Below are positions 1-11,301 of a DNA stretch of 64,000 nucleotides, one piece after another. The translations under genes and the position numbers were made by a program. This stretch comes from Nectonema munidae. Its lineage: Eukaryota > Nematomorpha > Nectonematoida > Nectonematidae. The stretch spans positions 248,001-312,000 of the forward strand of contig JAUIRK010000985.1 of the NCBI GenBank assembly GCA_030549495.1. The letters are read 5' to 3'. The notes under the pieces were generated by a model. That model had not been told where the DNA came from. It searched no databases and worked only from the letters and a program-made list of their open reading frames with translations. Numbering within the stretch: the first letter of the stretch is position 1; each line of letters opens with the position of its first letter.

Positions 1-459
1 TAAAATAAAGTATGAAGCTCGTATATTAGTTCGTATAATACGAAATGTGTTGTTTGCTTATCAGTTTATTTGGAATAGTTCATTTTCAATTTGATACAGA
101 TTATTTGTATTTTCATTCACAGACATGTATCTCCCATTATTGCGAAGCCAAAAAAATAGCACTTTTTTGGAGATAGACAGAGAAGTATATCTCTTGATTA
201 TCTGACTTCTTTGTAAGGTCTACATAATTTCGTTTTGATCAGTGAAGGCCATTTTTTGAGAAATTCCAGATCTATGTTTCTCCTTCTCTAATGATGTCTT
301 TTTTTATCAAACAAATTTGATTTCAGAGGGGTTTGTTGTGATTAACAGGTTATCGACCACAGTCGACATATGTCGACTTTACAAAAATGTGAATTGTCTT
401 CGTTTTTTAATGCTTTTTAATACAAATCTGCTTTATACTAGATATCGTCTGATTATTCT

Positions 460-1900
460 GGTCGATAACGGGCTAATACAAATATAGATCTGTTAACTTT
501 TCACCTGGCTTAATCAAACTACTGAAGTCTCTAAAATTATTTAATATTTGGAGTAAAAAATCAAAAGATCGATTGCACGCTAACGATCTTGAAGCTGGCT
601 GAATTTGAAAGGCACCTCTTTTATTCAATTCGAAATTGATAATTCCAACACTTCGTTCGCTATCATAGAAAGCTTGTTCAGTGATGAATGAGTCAGCATG
701 TTTTGATTTGGATGATGGAAAATTTGCAAACAGATTATGTCCTATAATAATTGTTCCAATTTCTTTCAAAATACAGAATTTGGTTGAACATTGCAATCGG
801 GTGAACATTACAAAACTAATATGTTCAGAATCTATTTTTTCGTCCGACAATACCAAAACTTTCAAATTGTGTAATGTTGAATCTGTCATTACAAAATTAA
901 TTTTTTCATATATATCATTTAAAAAAATGTTAGCGCAAACAGATAAAATGCTTATAATAGTCAATTTTAAGTCATCAAGAAGTTACTAAAGATAATGAGG
1001 GAAAAGCTTTATACCTCCCATCTTTTGTAAGACCTGATCACTGTACTTACCGATACCAGAATGAGATGATCCGTCTTCGTGGTAAGTATAATTACCGAAT
1101 ATTTGTCATCAGTTCTTTTGTTATCTCAGCATCAAAAGATTTTATTGCTTGAATAGTGCTTGTTGATGTGGGAAAGTATTTTTTGAAATGAAAGTTTTAT
1201 TTTCATTGTGATGTTCCCACTTACAGTGGAACAACAAATCAGCAAAAGTGAGAACAGGAAAAACCGCTTGATTCATGGATAAATGATATTTTGCCATAAG
1301 TAAAGTAATTGAAGTATAAATTTCTGGTCTAAAGTTCTTATAAATTATCTGCTTGAAAAGATTCGATAGAAGGGCACTTTTTCTGTTTTTTTAATCATTG
1401 TTAGTGTGTTCTAATCATTGTGCATCATACTCAGATTCCACATCATCTTCTGAACTGTAAACACAGCCATTCCAGTCTTTAAAATTTGAGAACATTTTAC
1501 ACTTTTTTTTACGTTTTTCATGACCTTCTTTTTTTCTTAATTGAAGTTTTTTCCATTGTCGGCTAATTTATGAATCACAATAGCCTTTTCTATTATCTTT
1601 CTGATCTTCCTAATACATCAAAAAGTTCTTTTGTATTAATGCCATCAGCACTTTCTTTTTGCCAATTATAATTTTTTTGAGCTTTCCAAGTATTTATACT
1701 TATGAAACTTTTCATATAAAATTTGAACACTTTTTTTAATGCTCTTCAGAGTTTTTGGATAAAAAAATAAGAGACCATGTTCAGAGAGAAGTTTAGAAGC
1801 TAAAGAAAAAATTTCTTGATCTGTTCTATTAACATCAGCTCTTTTAAGGTGCAAGCGAAAATTAAGCATTATCTTTTTATTTTTTGGTAATCTCCCGCGG
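460..1900 (-). pseudogene. Decayed DNA-transposon transposase (unassigned animal family)
   Basis: Minus-strand reading frames between about 1870 and 473 resemble a transposase-like protein family that I remember as common, and usually unnamed, in invertebrate genomes. The part read from about 960 to 480 contains the string TDSTLHNLKV. It ends in a cysteine-poor region with spaced aromatic residues, like the 'DST.HNL...NRDF..KPW' part of that family. The part near 1870-1600 is Lys-rich and carries NTKELFDVLGRS, which compares with the ELFDISHAKAF segment of the element at 47.2-48.5 kb. The frames are broken into several pieces, so no intact product is expected. Terminal repeats were not found, so the limits are approximate. 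The assignment rests on remembered family resemblance and is moderate at best. Confidence 0.4.
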
Positions 1901-1969
1901 GGAAAACGTTAATTTTCAATATAATAAAAATCATGTAATAGTTTTGTTGAAGAATAGTGAATTTTGGAG

Positions 1970-2760
1970 TTAAAAAAATAAAAGAACAAAAAATATGATA
2001 AAAATTTTTAAATGCTTGGAAAATTAGATTTATTCATTTAGTATAATAAAACACAATGATAAAGAAATGTGCAGTTGGAGGGGGTGATATATATTTTTTA
2101 TGCTTATACTTTATAACATCTAGAAGGGTAATTGAACAATTTTTTGATATTGTATTTCATATCCCGTGTCTCATAGGTAGCTGGTATCAAACTAAGCTTT
2201 TTTGTATTAATGCATAAATTCAATAAAGCAAAAATATATTAATTACAAAATCTAATACTACTCTCCATGAGAAAGCACGAGAAAAGGAACTAAGAAAGTA
2301 TTGATAAAACAAAACCCAATTTCTATTCAAAGTCAATTAAAATAGATAATCACATTTAGCTGTTTTTTACGCTTTTCAATTAATATGAATTTGAATACAG
2401 CTTTATTTAGGTATATCAATAAAGTTATATTTCATATTGTAACTCCTTGATGATAAGTGTGACATCAAATGAAAATCGTCTACTTTAAATATATAAAATT
2501 GCATTGAAAAAGAAAACACATGATTTAGTCTTAAAATTCGGGGCTCAAATCTAAGTTCTGGACATCACATCTTATTCTGGGCTCAAATCTAAGTGCAAAA
2601 ATCCTCGCAATTTGAAAAATCCTTCAATTTCGTCAACCTCTAAATAATTTAGTTAAAAATTTTGATAAAAAAGCATTTATAGAATTTTATTAAAAAAATA
2701 ATTTTTCAAAACAAAATTTAATATTTTTATTCATAGCACATCTGTTGTAAATAAAGCGAA
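1970..2760. other. AT-rich spacer without recognised genes
   Basis: No credible reading frame or RNA gene is seen. A 16-base string, GGGCTCAAATCTAAGT, occurs twice (near 2541 and 2579), which suggests a small local duplication. Confidence 0.5.
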
Positions 2761-2772
2761 AGGCGAACTCAC

Positions 2773-2877
2773 TTGATATCGTCATCGTCAAAGCGCATGA
2801 AAAAACTTTTATTTTCTTCTTTCTTCACTAAATCGGAAGTTAGATCCTTTAAGTTTATTTTTAATTGTATTTTCCCT
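2773..2877 (-). CDS. Candidate additional 3' exon of cyclin T
   Basis: On the minus strand an open block reading RGKIQLKINLKDLTSDL and ending DDDDI is followed directly by a strong donor (GTGAGT at 2772-2767) and preceded by CAG. It lies downstream of the His-rich exon of cyclin T on the same strand. Its length (105 nt) would join in frame if the His-rich exon were spliced after its HHH cluster at an AA|GTTAAT donor. The lysine-rich K-I-x-L-K-I pattern recalls C-terminal parts of cyclin T proteins, but this is weak. It could instead belong to another gene. A transcript would settle it. Confidence 0.3.
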
Positions 2878-3198
2878 CTGCTCATGAGATTGTTTTTTAC
2901 TTTGTGTTTGCTGTGCGAGACACAATTGGTGTTATCTGTGAAAACAACAAACATAACATGAGATTGAGAGCAATGGAGGAACTAGACAACGCAGCATTAC
3001 AAAGCATGACACAATTCAAACGTGGACAAGTAATACGGGATTTAATTATTTTTCTCAAAAAGAAAATAATAATAATTAACTACTCTGTTTTTGTGGGCCA
3101 AAGAAAAAATAACTTCCCCAAATGTTGGCTAAGAAGTAATATTCGTGGGAAATAGCTGAATTAGAGGACGCTAAAAAAATTTAAGAGGCATTTTATGG

Positions 3199-6100
3199 TT
3201 AAGAGATCGCTCCATTAACGGGGATATTGGAAAGTCTTTGTGTATGTGTGTTTGTGTGCTGATGAATGAATGAGGAGAGGAAAAGAATACTTGTCAGTTG
3301 CATTGAGGTATTTGCTTTCTTGTAAAAAAGCTGTGCTTCTTCATTCTTTATTAACTTATGATGGTGTTGGTGGAGCTGATGATTTTGTGCTCTGTGTTCG
3401 CTATGAGGCTGAGGCGCGTGATGCTTGCTTTTGAGAGGGGTGCTACTTTTTGAAGAAGATAATTGACTAGTCAAATTTTTCAATGTTTCTCCAATGAAAT
3501 CGGATGTGCATCTAGCACTACTTTTGTCACTGTTATTCCTATCAAAATGAAAGAGATGAGAATAAGTTATAATGAATATATTTATGGAAACTGTTTATTA
3601 TGATTATATATATAGGCAGCCACATAACCAGATATGGAATTGAAATTTACAAATTAAAAAATTCATTTTTTAACAAAATAGAGCAAATAAAATGAAAATA
3701 TAGAATGATTGACGTTAAAATTGGAGCTAAGAGTAGAAGCTAAAATTTGGCTCTATAAATGAGAAATCATGATGAACTTTTTTTATTTAACTTGTATTGT
3801 AACAGTGGATTAAACAAGTCAAATCGAAAATATTAAACCTCTGACACTCACATCTAAAGATTTTTAATTCTAATAAAATACTTGTCAGGAGGTAGAGAAA
3901 TTCGATTTTGTGAGGAAGAGGTACAAATGTTTCTGCTTGAAGAACTTTTATGAATTTGAGATGAAGTTGTTTTAGGATGGTGTTCCACTACTAAAAAATC
4001 GTATATGACAAATTAAAATAAAATCATTTCTAAAGAGATAGGTATATGCGTACACAATTAATTTTAGTGTCGTTTCTGTTTCGAGTTTTTACAAAAACAC
4101 ACCATTTTGTTTCGTGAACAAAATCGTTCTATAGTTTCAAAAATTGAAAACAAAATAAGAAAAAGCATTTGAAACATTAAAAAAGAAACCAAAAAAATGA
4201 AAAAAAATTATAATTATATTTAATTGCTTATATAAAACCAGTATCTTTTAAACAAAACTTAAGAAAAACCAAATTCATATAGATAGTTTTTTAGATAAAA
4301 ACAAATTTTTTCTTAGTTATAAGCGAATTTTATTATAAGTGAAGTTTGTTTTTAAAAATATTCAATGTTAAAATAGTAATAGAATAAAATAATTTTTTTT
4401 TATCAAAAAATAGATTATAAAATTTGCAATATTTTGATGTCAGATGTCATGATTCCACCTACGATTCGCTGTATTTCTTCTTTACCTTACAAAACTCAAC
4501 GCAACCTCTAAGCCCCTTTGTCATGAGTGGTTTATGCAGTGTAGAGACAACTGATTAGTTGCGTAAAAATAAAAAATTGCGAAATATTTCACAAAAAAAA
4601 ATGCGTTTTTGTTTTTTCAGTCGATTCGATTGGTATAAATCACAAAAAATGGATTCTAAATTTTGCTGGTAGGTCTATGGGTATATAATTTATACATGTA
4701 TGTATACGGCAGATAAAGTGAAGGAATACCCGTTTGACTTTGTTTGATAACGTTTTTGGTGAATTGAGATAGCGAAGACGCTTGGTCCGGAGTGTCGGCA
4801 CTCCTTTTACACGATTTGAAGGAGGTTTTCTTTGATGTGGAGGATAAAAGAAGAGAGAAGTAATAATGAAAGATAATAAAAGCAGCGTGAGCGACAAACC
4901 TGTGAATCTAAATTCGGTTCGCCTTGGAGGGAGGAGGAAAGGTTTTTGAAGGATTCTAGCTTGCTCTTGTCCTCTGTGCAACTGGAGGACGAATGATTCT
5001 CAACACTGTTACTACCACTCTTTGCATTTACTTAACATCAAAACAAGAAAGGCTACAAATCAGCACACATGGTAAAAGCAAAGTTGTGATCGAAATATGG
5101 TTGTGTCTTTCTTGATTCGCCCTAACATTACGTTTGAATGTAGCATTTGAAAAAATATCATTTGGACGTGTTAGTCCTTTCAATGTATCACATAGATAGC
5201 ATCTTTAAAAACTACATCTCATTCAATACTAAAAAAGATAGAATTCCTCCAGGAGGAACATATTTCATATCAATCTACGAAAGTGTTTTTTGAGTAGTAA
5301 ACACACAAGGGGAGAAAATTAAAAATTTGATGGTTAATTGAATATTGTTCTCTTAATCATTTGTGTAAATTTTTTGGCTACAGAAGAAAAGTTGGATCGT
5401 TATCACTAGATAAAAAGTCTAAATTAAGACCGTATTACTGTATCAAATTGCTTTTCTCTGAGAAATGAAAATCCAAGTTTTAAATATTATTGATTATCTT
5501 CCGTTTGTCCGTAAAAGGGCTTGTTGGAATGTAGCGTAATTCCATTGGTTAAAACTAAAAAATTTTATCCAATCAAGAGAGAGAGCTTGCACACTTCTTC
5601 CTCGCATGACAAAAAGACGATAAATTTTAAAATAAATAATATACAGTAATCCCTTGATTAGCACGGTTTCAATTTTAGTTTTATTTTTTAATTTTTTTTA
5701 CATATCATTTTACTCCAAATTATTCTAAAAAAATTTTTCTGCAATAATTCTCTATATACAAATCTATTTTATTATTCTTATGACTAAAAGTGATATAAAT
5801 TAAATTTTTTATTTAAATAAAATCATTTATTTGAATTTTAATATTTTCATATTATAGAATTTAATCAGGACAATTTCCTTTATTTTAAACTAAGAAAATG
5901 TTAAGAAATCAATTTTTAAATCATACCATGTTTTTATTTAAAAATTAATAATTTTATCTTACTAATTGTAATTAAAAAAATTTCATCAGATTTACTTTAA
6001 TTATTTTCTTTTCAATTTTTGTTTATTATGCTTTTTAATAATTTTATTTATTTATTTATTATAGACAAATTTATTTATTTATAATTTTTTTTATTTATTT

Positions 6101-9100
6101 ATAAATAAGGGTTTGAGAATATACTTAAGTTTGAGAGTCCACTTAAGACTAAGTGTATGCAAGTTGGTGACGAATTAAAAGTTACAGAGAGTTTAATTTC
6201 TAAAATAGATTCGTGTGGAGTGTACAGTAAAAGAGTTAAAAGGATTTCTATCCTTTGTATAAATTGCCTTAAGTGGGTACATAAAAAATGTTCTAATATT
6301 AAGGGTAGTTTAATAAACGTTCAGAATTTCAAGTGTAGCAGATGTTTAACTTTTAATAGTATAGTAGTTCAAAAAGTTAAGGAAAAAAATAATAGTTGAG
6401 AATGTGACCAATTTTGTTACTTAGGAGAGGTTTTAGACAAAACGGGTACTGTAAGTTGTTCAGTGGAGCATAGAATAAAAAAGCCTGGTATGAGTTTAAG
6501 TCGCTGAACGGTATCTTGTGCAATGGTACATTTTCTTTAAAGTTAAGAGGTTTTTTATATAAAACTTGTATTAGATCTAGTTTAGTATATGGGGGTCAAA
6601 GTTGGGCATTAAAAGAGGTTGATAAAAATAGACGAAACACTACAGAAATGAGAATTATATGTAAGCTCAGCTTAGCAGCTAAAGTGAGTAACAAGAAAGT
6701 AAAAAATATATGTCAAGTAAATGATATAAATAAAGTTATAGAAAAGCAAAGACTTATGTGGTTCAGTCATGTAAATAGAAGATTAGCAGATAAGTTCATA
6801 AAAAAAGTCTATGCATTAGAAACTCTAGGTAAGTGTAAAGGTAGACCAAAAATAACTTGGAAAGAAATGGTTGAAAAAGACATGAGAAAAAGAAATTTGA
6901 GTTTAGGAGATGAAAAAAAAGGGATAGTTGGAGAAAAATTATTAAGAATATATAAAAGTGTTAATCAATGTTTAAACTCGGCTAAACCCTAGCTTGCTGG
7001 GAAAATAGCCGTAAAACCGATTATTATTATTATTAATAATCTTTTTTAAGATAATATCACATTTTAATATGAATAAAAGAAAAGTAATAAGCCTAAAAGA
7101 TAAACTTTCTATCATAAAATTAAAAGATAGTCATTCAAAAATATCAGAAATTTCTCAAATTTATAATCTAAATACGAACAATTTTAAAAAAAGCTGATGA
7201 ATATAAGAAAAAGGGCAAATGGCCTCTGAAGTTTCTGCACTGAAAACTTGTCGTAATAGAAGTCTTTTAATGATGGAGGTTGAACGCTTACAAAGTGTAT
7301 GGATTGAAGACTGTAATCAAAATTGTATTCCAATAAATACCAAAATAATTATGTCAAAAGCTTTGAATCTGCATTCTTCACTACTCGAAACAGGAAAATT
7401 TGATAGCAGTAAATCATTTAGTGCCAGCTCTGGTTGGTTTGAGAACTTTAAAAAAAGATATGGACTGCATGGTGCTAACATTCAAGGAGAAACTGCAAAT
7501 GCCGATTTTGAATCAGCTGAATCATTAAAGATATTCTAACTAAAGTTATTGAAAGTGAAAATTATGATAAAAACTTATATTTAATGTAGATGAAACTGCT
7601 TTGTTCTGGAAACGCATGCCTTCAAAAACGTTTCTAGCTCGAAATGAAAGAGTTGCGCGAGGTTACAAAATGTCAAAGGAACGAATCACACTCTTGATTA
7701 GCGGTAATGCAAATGGTGACTTTAAACTAAAACCACTTATGATTAATAAATCATATAATCCGAGATGTCTTCGTTCATGCGACCCGTCAAAGCTTCCTGT
7801 TATATGGCATGCTAATAAGAAAGCATGGCTAACAAAAGCAATCTTTGAAAATTGGTTTGAAAAAAACTTCTACCCCAATGTAAAAAAATATTGTGAGAAA
7901 AATAATCTTCAATTTAAAGTGCTTCTTATATTGGATAATGCACCGGGTCATTCAATTTGTTTATCTGAAAAGTTTGAAGAAATTAACGTTTTATTTCTTC
8001 CTCCTAATACAACTTCAATACTTCAACACATGGATTCAGGAGTTATCGCTACGTTCAAAGCGCTTTATCTTAAAAACACCTTTGAAAAAGCATTTAAAAG
8101 TGTTTCTAAAAATGAAGCAGAATCACTTTCAATATTTTGGAAAAAAATTTCAATTAAGGATGCTATTGATGGCATACAAAAAGCTTGGGGATGAGTAAAT
8201 ATGCCTACTTTAGCATCATCTTGGAAAAATCTTTTTTCAGAAACGTTTCAAAAAAATACAGCAACAAACAATGCCTTAGATGAATTAGTTGCAGAAACGA
8301 ATATTGTTGGAAAAAACTTGGGTTTGGTAGAGTTAGATAATCAAAGCATATTTGAACTAATAGAAACACATACTGAAGAGTTAAGTGTTAATGATTTAAT
8401 GAATATTGATCAACAAAGAGAATATGGAAGTGATAATGATTCGGAAAATAACGGATGCATGGTTGATAATGTTAAAGAAATATCAAAAGAAAATCTTAAA
8501 GAAATACTTTGCAAAGTTGAAAGCATAAAGCAATTTATCCGTGAGGCTGACCCAAACAATGAAAGAAGTTTTCAAATTTGTCAAAAAATTGATTTAACAG
8601 TAAAATGTTATGAAGAACTTTATAAAGAGAAAACCAAGAATAAAGTACAAAGCACTTTGGATATGTTTTTTACCAAAAATACGTCTTGAGTTATTTTTTT
8701 ATTTAATTGAATTTTTAAACAAAAATGTTTTGCTTCACTTTTTCCTCAATATAAAACTTGATTTTAAAGTACAGTAGTTTAAACTACAGTATCTAACTAC
8801 ACTAAATTAAACTACATTATCTATCTAAACTACTTTAAACTACTGTAATTTAAACTCCTTGATTAGCACGGTTTTGATTAACAATTTTTTTTGGATTAAT
8901 TAAGCGTGTTAATCAAAGGATTACTATACCTTTTCACTATAAATTCGTCCTTTTTCATTTCAAATTCGCGTTTTTCCATATTAAAGTCGATCTCTTTATT
9001 TTAGATTCGTTCCATCATTTTACAATTTGTGTCTATTTTCCTTTTAAATTCGTCTTTCGATTTTGTTAATGGTTTTTAAATTTGTGTTAGGGGACGAGCA

Positions 9101-10837
9101 AAATAGAGATGAATGGGAGACACTGATTGGAGACTTAAAAACAAGAATAAAATAATCGACAAAAAGACGAATTTAAAGTGAAAAAATTAGGCCTAAAATG
9201 GAAAGACGAATATAAAATTCAGTTGAAGAACGAGAGAAGACATTTAAGGTGAAAATGGTATAGATAAAGTTTACTTAAGCACGGTATGCAAATAAAGACA
9301 AGACATATAAGAGTGATATGTATGCATGTATATACCTGCTTTTGAGAGATCTAATGCAGCACTTGGCTAAAAACGTAAAAACAAGAAGCGCTTTACGTGA
9401 GAAATAAAATGATAAAGAGTACCTTGGTTTGAAAATTCAGTTTACTTTTGAATCGCGTGGGGGCCTGCGCGTAGATGGCGAGAAACTCTTCCATAATGCC
9501 TAAACAATGAAGATTGGGGTTTCAAATAGAGGGGAGGTTGGTACTACAGTGAATGAAACAAACTTTGAATCATTTCAAGGCTGATCTTTTCATCGACGTA
9601 CGAATACCACTCTCTTCCATCGGTGGAAGAAGGTATCTATCATAAGTATAAGAGAGGATCACACACCCCTGCGATAGGCTGGCAATGGACTTACTTGCAG
9701 GTTGAACCACTTGCAAGCGATGTGAATGCACACACACGCCAGATAGGAAGGCGGGTACAGCAGAACCATGGAGGAAAGGTTGATGATGTTGGTGGCCATG
9801 AAGTAACTCACTTGCACCAGGTCTTTCGGCGCTTTAATCATGTAGCAGCATTTGAGTATGTAGGAGTGTGGAATGTCTACGTTGATGTCAAAGCCTAAAT
9901 TACATAACCGGTTTACAAATGCATTCAAAGGTCACTAGGGCCAAGCAAACCCAGGGTCAAGAGAAGAATCGTTTCGTGCTTCACCAGATCTTCCTCGGAT
10001 GGCTGAACTTCTTTTAGGGGTACATCGTCATTCAGTTTTATGGTCTGAAGAGATTTTATGACATTGGAGCCTTTCCTGAATTCATCGCCACATTTAGCAG
10101 CAAGGTAGAGAGTAGAGGCTGTAGTTGTCTATGATTAAAAACAATCAAGAAAAATAGAAAAACTACAGCATATAATTTTTTTAAAATAAGGACATCCCAA
10201 TTTAAAAAAATAGGAAGATGGAAGAATTTGAAGGTTGCATTTAGTATGTCTGAGCTATTGTAAATCTGGAGCAAATGTTTCAAATTTTTGCTTAGATATG
10301 ACAAAACACTCTCTCTACCGAAAAAGGTAGAAAAATTTGCAAAAATTCACTAATTTTTGAATAAAAATAAAACGTTTACTTTTATTGTTAAAAATTGTGC
10401 AGTGTGTTGTTTTTATAATAAATTGTTATGCTAAAGTTTTAATAAGCCTTTGAAGTTTTCTATATACTAGAAAAAGTCCGGTTTTTCTTGAACTGTGAAA
10501 ATAACAAAGGTGAAAAGACAAGCTCGACTGATCTAAAAAAGAGATGAAATACACTTACTAGTAAAGAAACTTTTGCAAAAGAATGGAAGGTATAGAAGCG
10601 ATGCATAAAAACTATGGCCGTATTGACGCAAGTATCCGTCCTAGGAAAAAAAGGGAATCTAAGATGAAAAAAAGATAAAATGATTTACAGCATTAGTTTG
10701 GATCCCAAGTCTTTGATAATGGAAGCTGATAGTTGTCTGCAAAAGGTTTCTTTTTTAGTTGGAATGCCATCTTTCAGGCTTGGCGTCTCCTTTATAGCTT
10801 TCTTAGAGAAATACCATTTCTCATTGCTAAATTCCAT
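3199..10837 (-). CDS. CCNT: Cyclin T, regulatory subunit of P-TEFb (CDK9 partner)
   Basis: Cyclin T binds CDK9 to form P-TEFb, which phosphorylates the RNA polymerase II C-terminal domain in the nucleus and releases paused polymerase. Exons in coding order, read by phase and GT-AG sites: 10837-10689, 10640-10559, 10128-9951, 9894-9695, 9636-9564, 9499-9446, 9366-9336 (small, less sure), then a gap in the model, then 5030-4900, 4829-4730, 3990-3882 and 3538-3199. The first six encode a complete double cyclin box. Landmarks are EKWYFSKKAIKETPS at the N terminus, VNTAIVFMHRFY, SYFMATNIINLSS, ACVCIHIACKWFNLQ, then STDGREWYSYVD and EEFLAIYAQAPTRFK. The last four exons are Ser-rich and then His-rich (HQLHQHHHKL), as in the CTD-binding region of animal cyclin T. 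The usual AAKVEEQPKK segment reads AAKCGDEFRK, so the protein is divergent. At least one exon between 9336 and 5030 is missing, because the phases on either side do not match. The C terminus may end at 3199 or splice onward. Confidence 0.88.
5533..5595. repeat. Partial copy of the CCAATCAG-type dispersed repeat
   Basis: The string AGCGTAATTCCATTGGTTAAAAC followed by TTTTATCCAATCA matches blocks in repeats inside the MCM7 introns (near 56.0, 57.4 and 58.4 kb), where 'GATTGG..AAAAC' is followed by 'TTATCCAATCA'. This copy lies in the cyclin T intron just left of the Tigger element. Confidence 0.5.
6120..7035 (+). mobile_element. 3' end of a LINE (non-LTR retrotransposon), inserted in Tigger
   Basis: One frame (6157-6399) holds a Cys/His cluster, CINCLKWVHKKC followed by CSRC, of the kind found in the linker of some LINE polymerases. 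It runs on into FCYLGEVLDKTG (6415-6450). The next frame (6516-6992) carries the C-terminal signatures LVYGGQSWALKE, RLMWFSHVNRR and KGRPKITWKEMVEKDM. The element ends in a short (ATT)n run at 7021-7037, preceded by 'AGCTTGCTGGGAAAATAGCC'. A second copy with a related tail lies at 56530-56895. It is 5'-truncated and frameshifted between frames, as is usual for LINE copies. The clade is not determined. Confidence 0.8.
7071..8689 (+). pseudogene. Tigger/pogo transposase (CENP-B HTH + DDE_1), inactivated
   Basis: Domains in order: an N-terminal CENP-B-type helix-turn-helix (KRKVISLKDKLSIIKLKDS, from 7074); a second, Tc5-type DNA-binding domain ending SASSGWFENFKKRYGL and IQGETANAD (7219-7530); and a DDE catalytic domain. 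The first acidic motif is FNVDETALFW (about 7579-7608) and the second is LILDNAPGHS (about 7927-7956). A C-terminal acidic region ends QSTLDMFFTK (8201-8689). Stop codons and frame changes separate the parts (for example a stop just after the first helix-turn-helix near 7195 and another at 8192), so the copy is dead. The order and length match a full Tigger transposase, so this was once a complete autonomous element. Confidence 0.88.
8929..9258. repeat. TA-flanked MITE abutting the Tigger element
   Basis: The left end CCTTTTCACTATAAATTCGTC and the right end, in reverse complement CCATTTTCACCTTAAATGTC, are inverted repeats. Both sides are flanked by TA (8927-8928 and 9259-9260). The left TA is also the right target-site copy of the Tigger element, so one element inserted at the edge of the other. 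The interior repeats AAATTCGTC-like words in both orientations. No coding capacity is seen. Confidence 0.6.
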
Positions 10838-11207
10838 TCGTCTTTAATGCTATAACTCCATCATTACCTAGACAATGAACATTAAAAAAAAAGGTATTGT
10901 CAGAAGCAACAGCGTGAGGAACAGAATATCCTAACTTGAAGAATTGTTATAGCCATGGGAATACACAGAGATGCACATTACGTGCAGTTAAACTTTGATC
11001 AAAATAAACTCATGCGTTAAATGCTTCATTTCCCCTGAAATGGAAATAACAAGAAGCGTGTAAATTTAAAAAAAATGTAAACGTAAAGGAAGATTAGATT
11101 GTCACAAAATAATGAAACTTTTTTATTGGACATCATATGGTGACATATTGGATAATAGCACCAAGTGTGATATCTATGTACCCAGGAATGAAAGTTGTCA
11201 ACTTTAA
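10838..11207. other. Upstream region of cyclin T, no gene seen
   Basis: This AT-rich stretch upstream of the cyclin T start codon should hold its promoter and 5' UTR. No TATA box, initiator or transcription factor site stands out. A candidate 3' splice site (TTATAG) lies 16 bases before the ATG, so the 5' UTR may be spliced. Confidence 0.4.
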
Positions 11208-11301
11208 CCCTTTCAAGCATTGGTTTTCTATCGTGTGCTTTCATTCTCAAAACTAAAGCAGACGATTTTTGAGACCTAGTGTCCCACTGTGACTAAAAGG
11301 G
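11208..11301. repeat. piggyBac-type MITE with TTAA target duplication
   Basis: CCC at the left and GGG at the right are each bounded by TTAA (11204-11207 and 11302-11305), as in piggyBac-family insertions. The interior carries AAAGCAGACGAT, a word also found in the TTAA MITE pair at 61.4-61.7 kb. The three loci probably belong to related non-autonomous families. Confidence 0.65.

Larger units (their letters stand above)
5644..8926 (+). mobile_element. Tigger/pogo DNA transposon with both terminal inverted repeats
   Basis: The left end reads CAGTAATCCCTTGATTAGCACG after a TA dinucleotide (5642-5643). The right end, read in reverse complement from 8926, is TAGTAATCCTTTGATTAACACG and is followed by TA (8927-8928). 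This gives inverted repeats of about 22 bp and the TA target duplication expected of the Tc1/mariner-pogo superfamily. A transposase lies inside on the plus strand (7071-8689). A LINE 3' fragment (6120-7035) sits between the left end and the transposase, so the element was itself a landing site. The whole is placed in an intron of cyclin T, opposite to that gene's strand. Confidence 0.85.

Noticed and set aside
357-390. Palindrome GTCGACATATGTCGAC near the left edge as an operator or terminal repeat
   Set aside because: A single 16-bp palindrome without partner or context. No target duplication or second end was found.
2865-3155. 96-codon plus-strand frame
   Set aside because: It overlaps a better-supported minus-strand exon candidate, has no known motif and lacks splice or promoter support.
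4640-4981. 113-codon minus-strand frame with a hydrophobic segment as a small membrane protein
   Set aside because: It overlaps two exons of cyclin T whose splice sites and phases agree; the hydrophobic part falls in the intron between them.
10056-10304. 82-codon minus-strand hydrophobic frame
   Set aside because: It is an out-of-frame reading over cyclin T exon 3 and adjacent intron.
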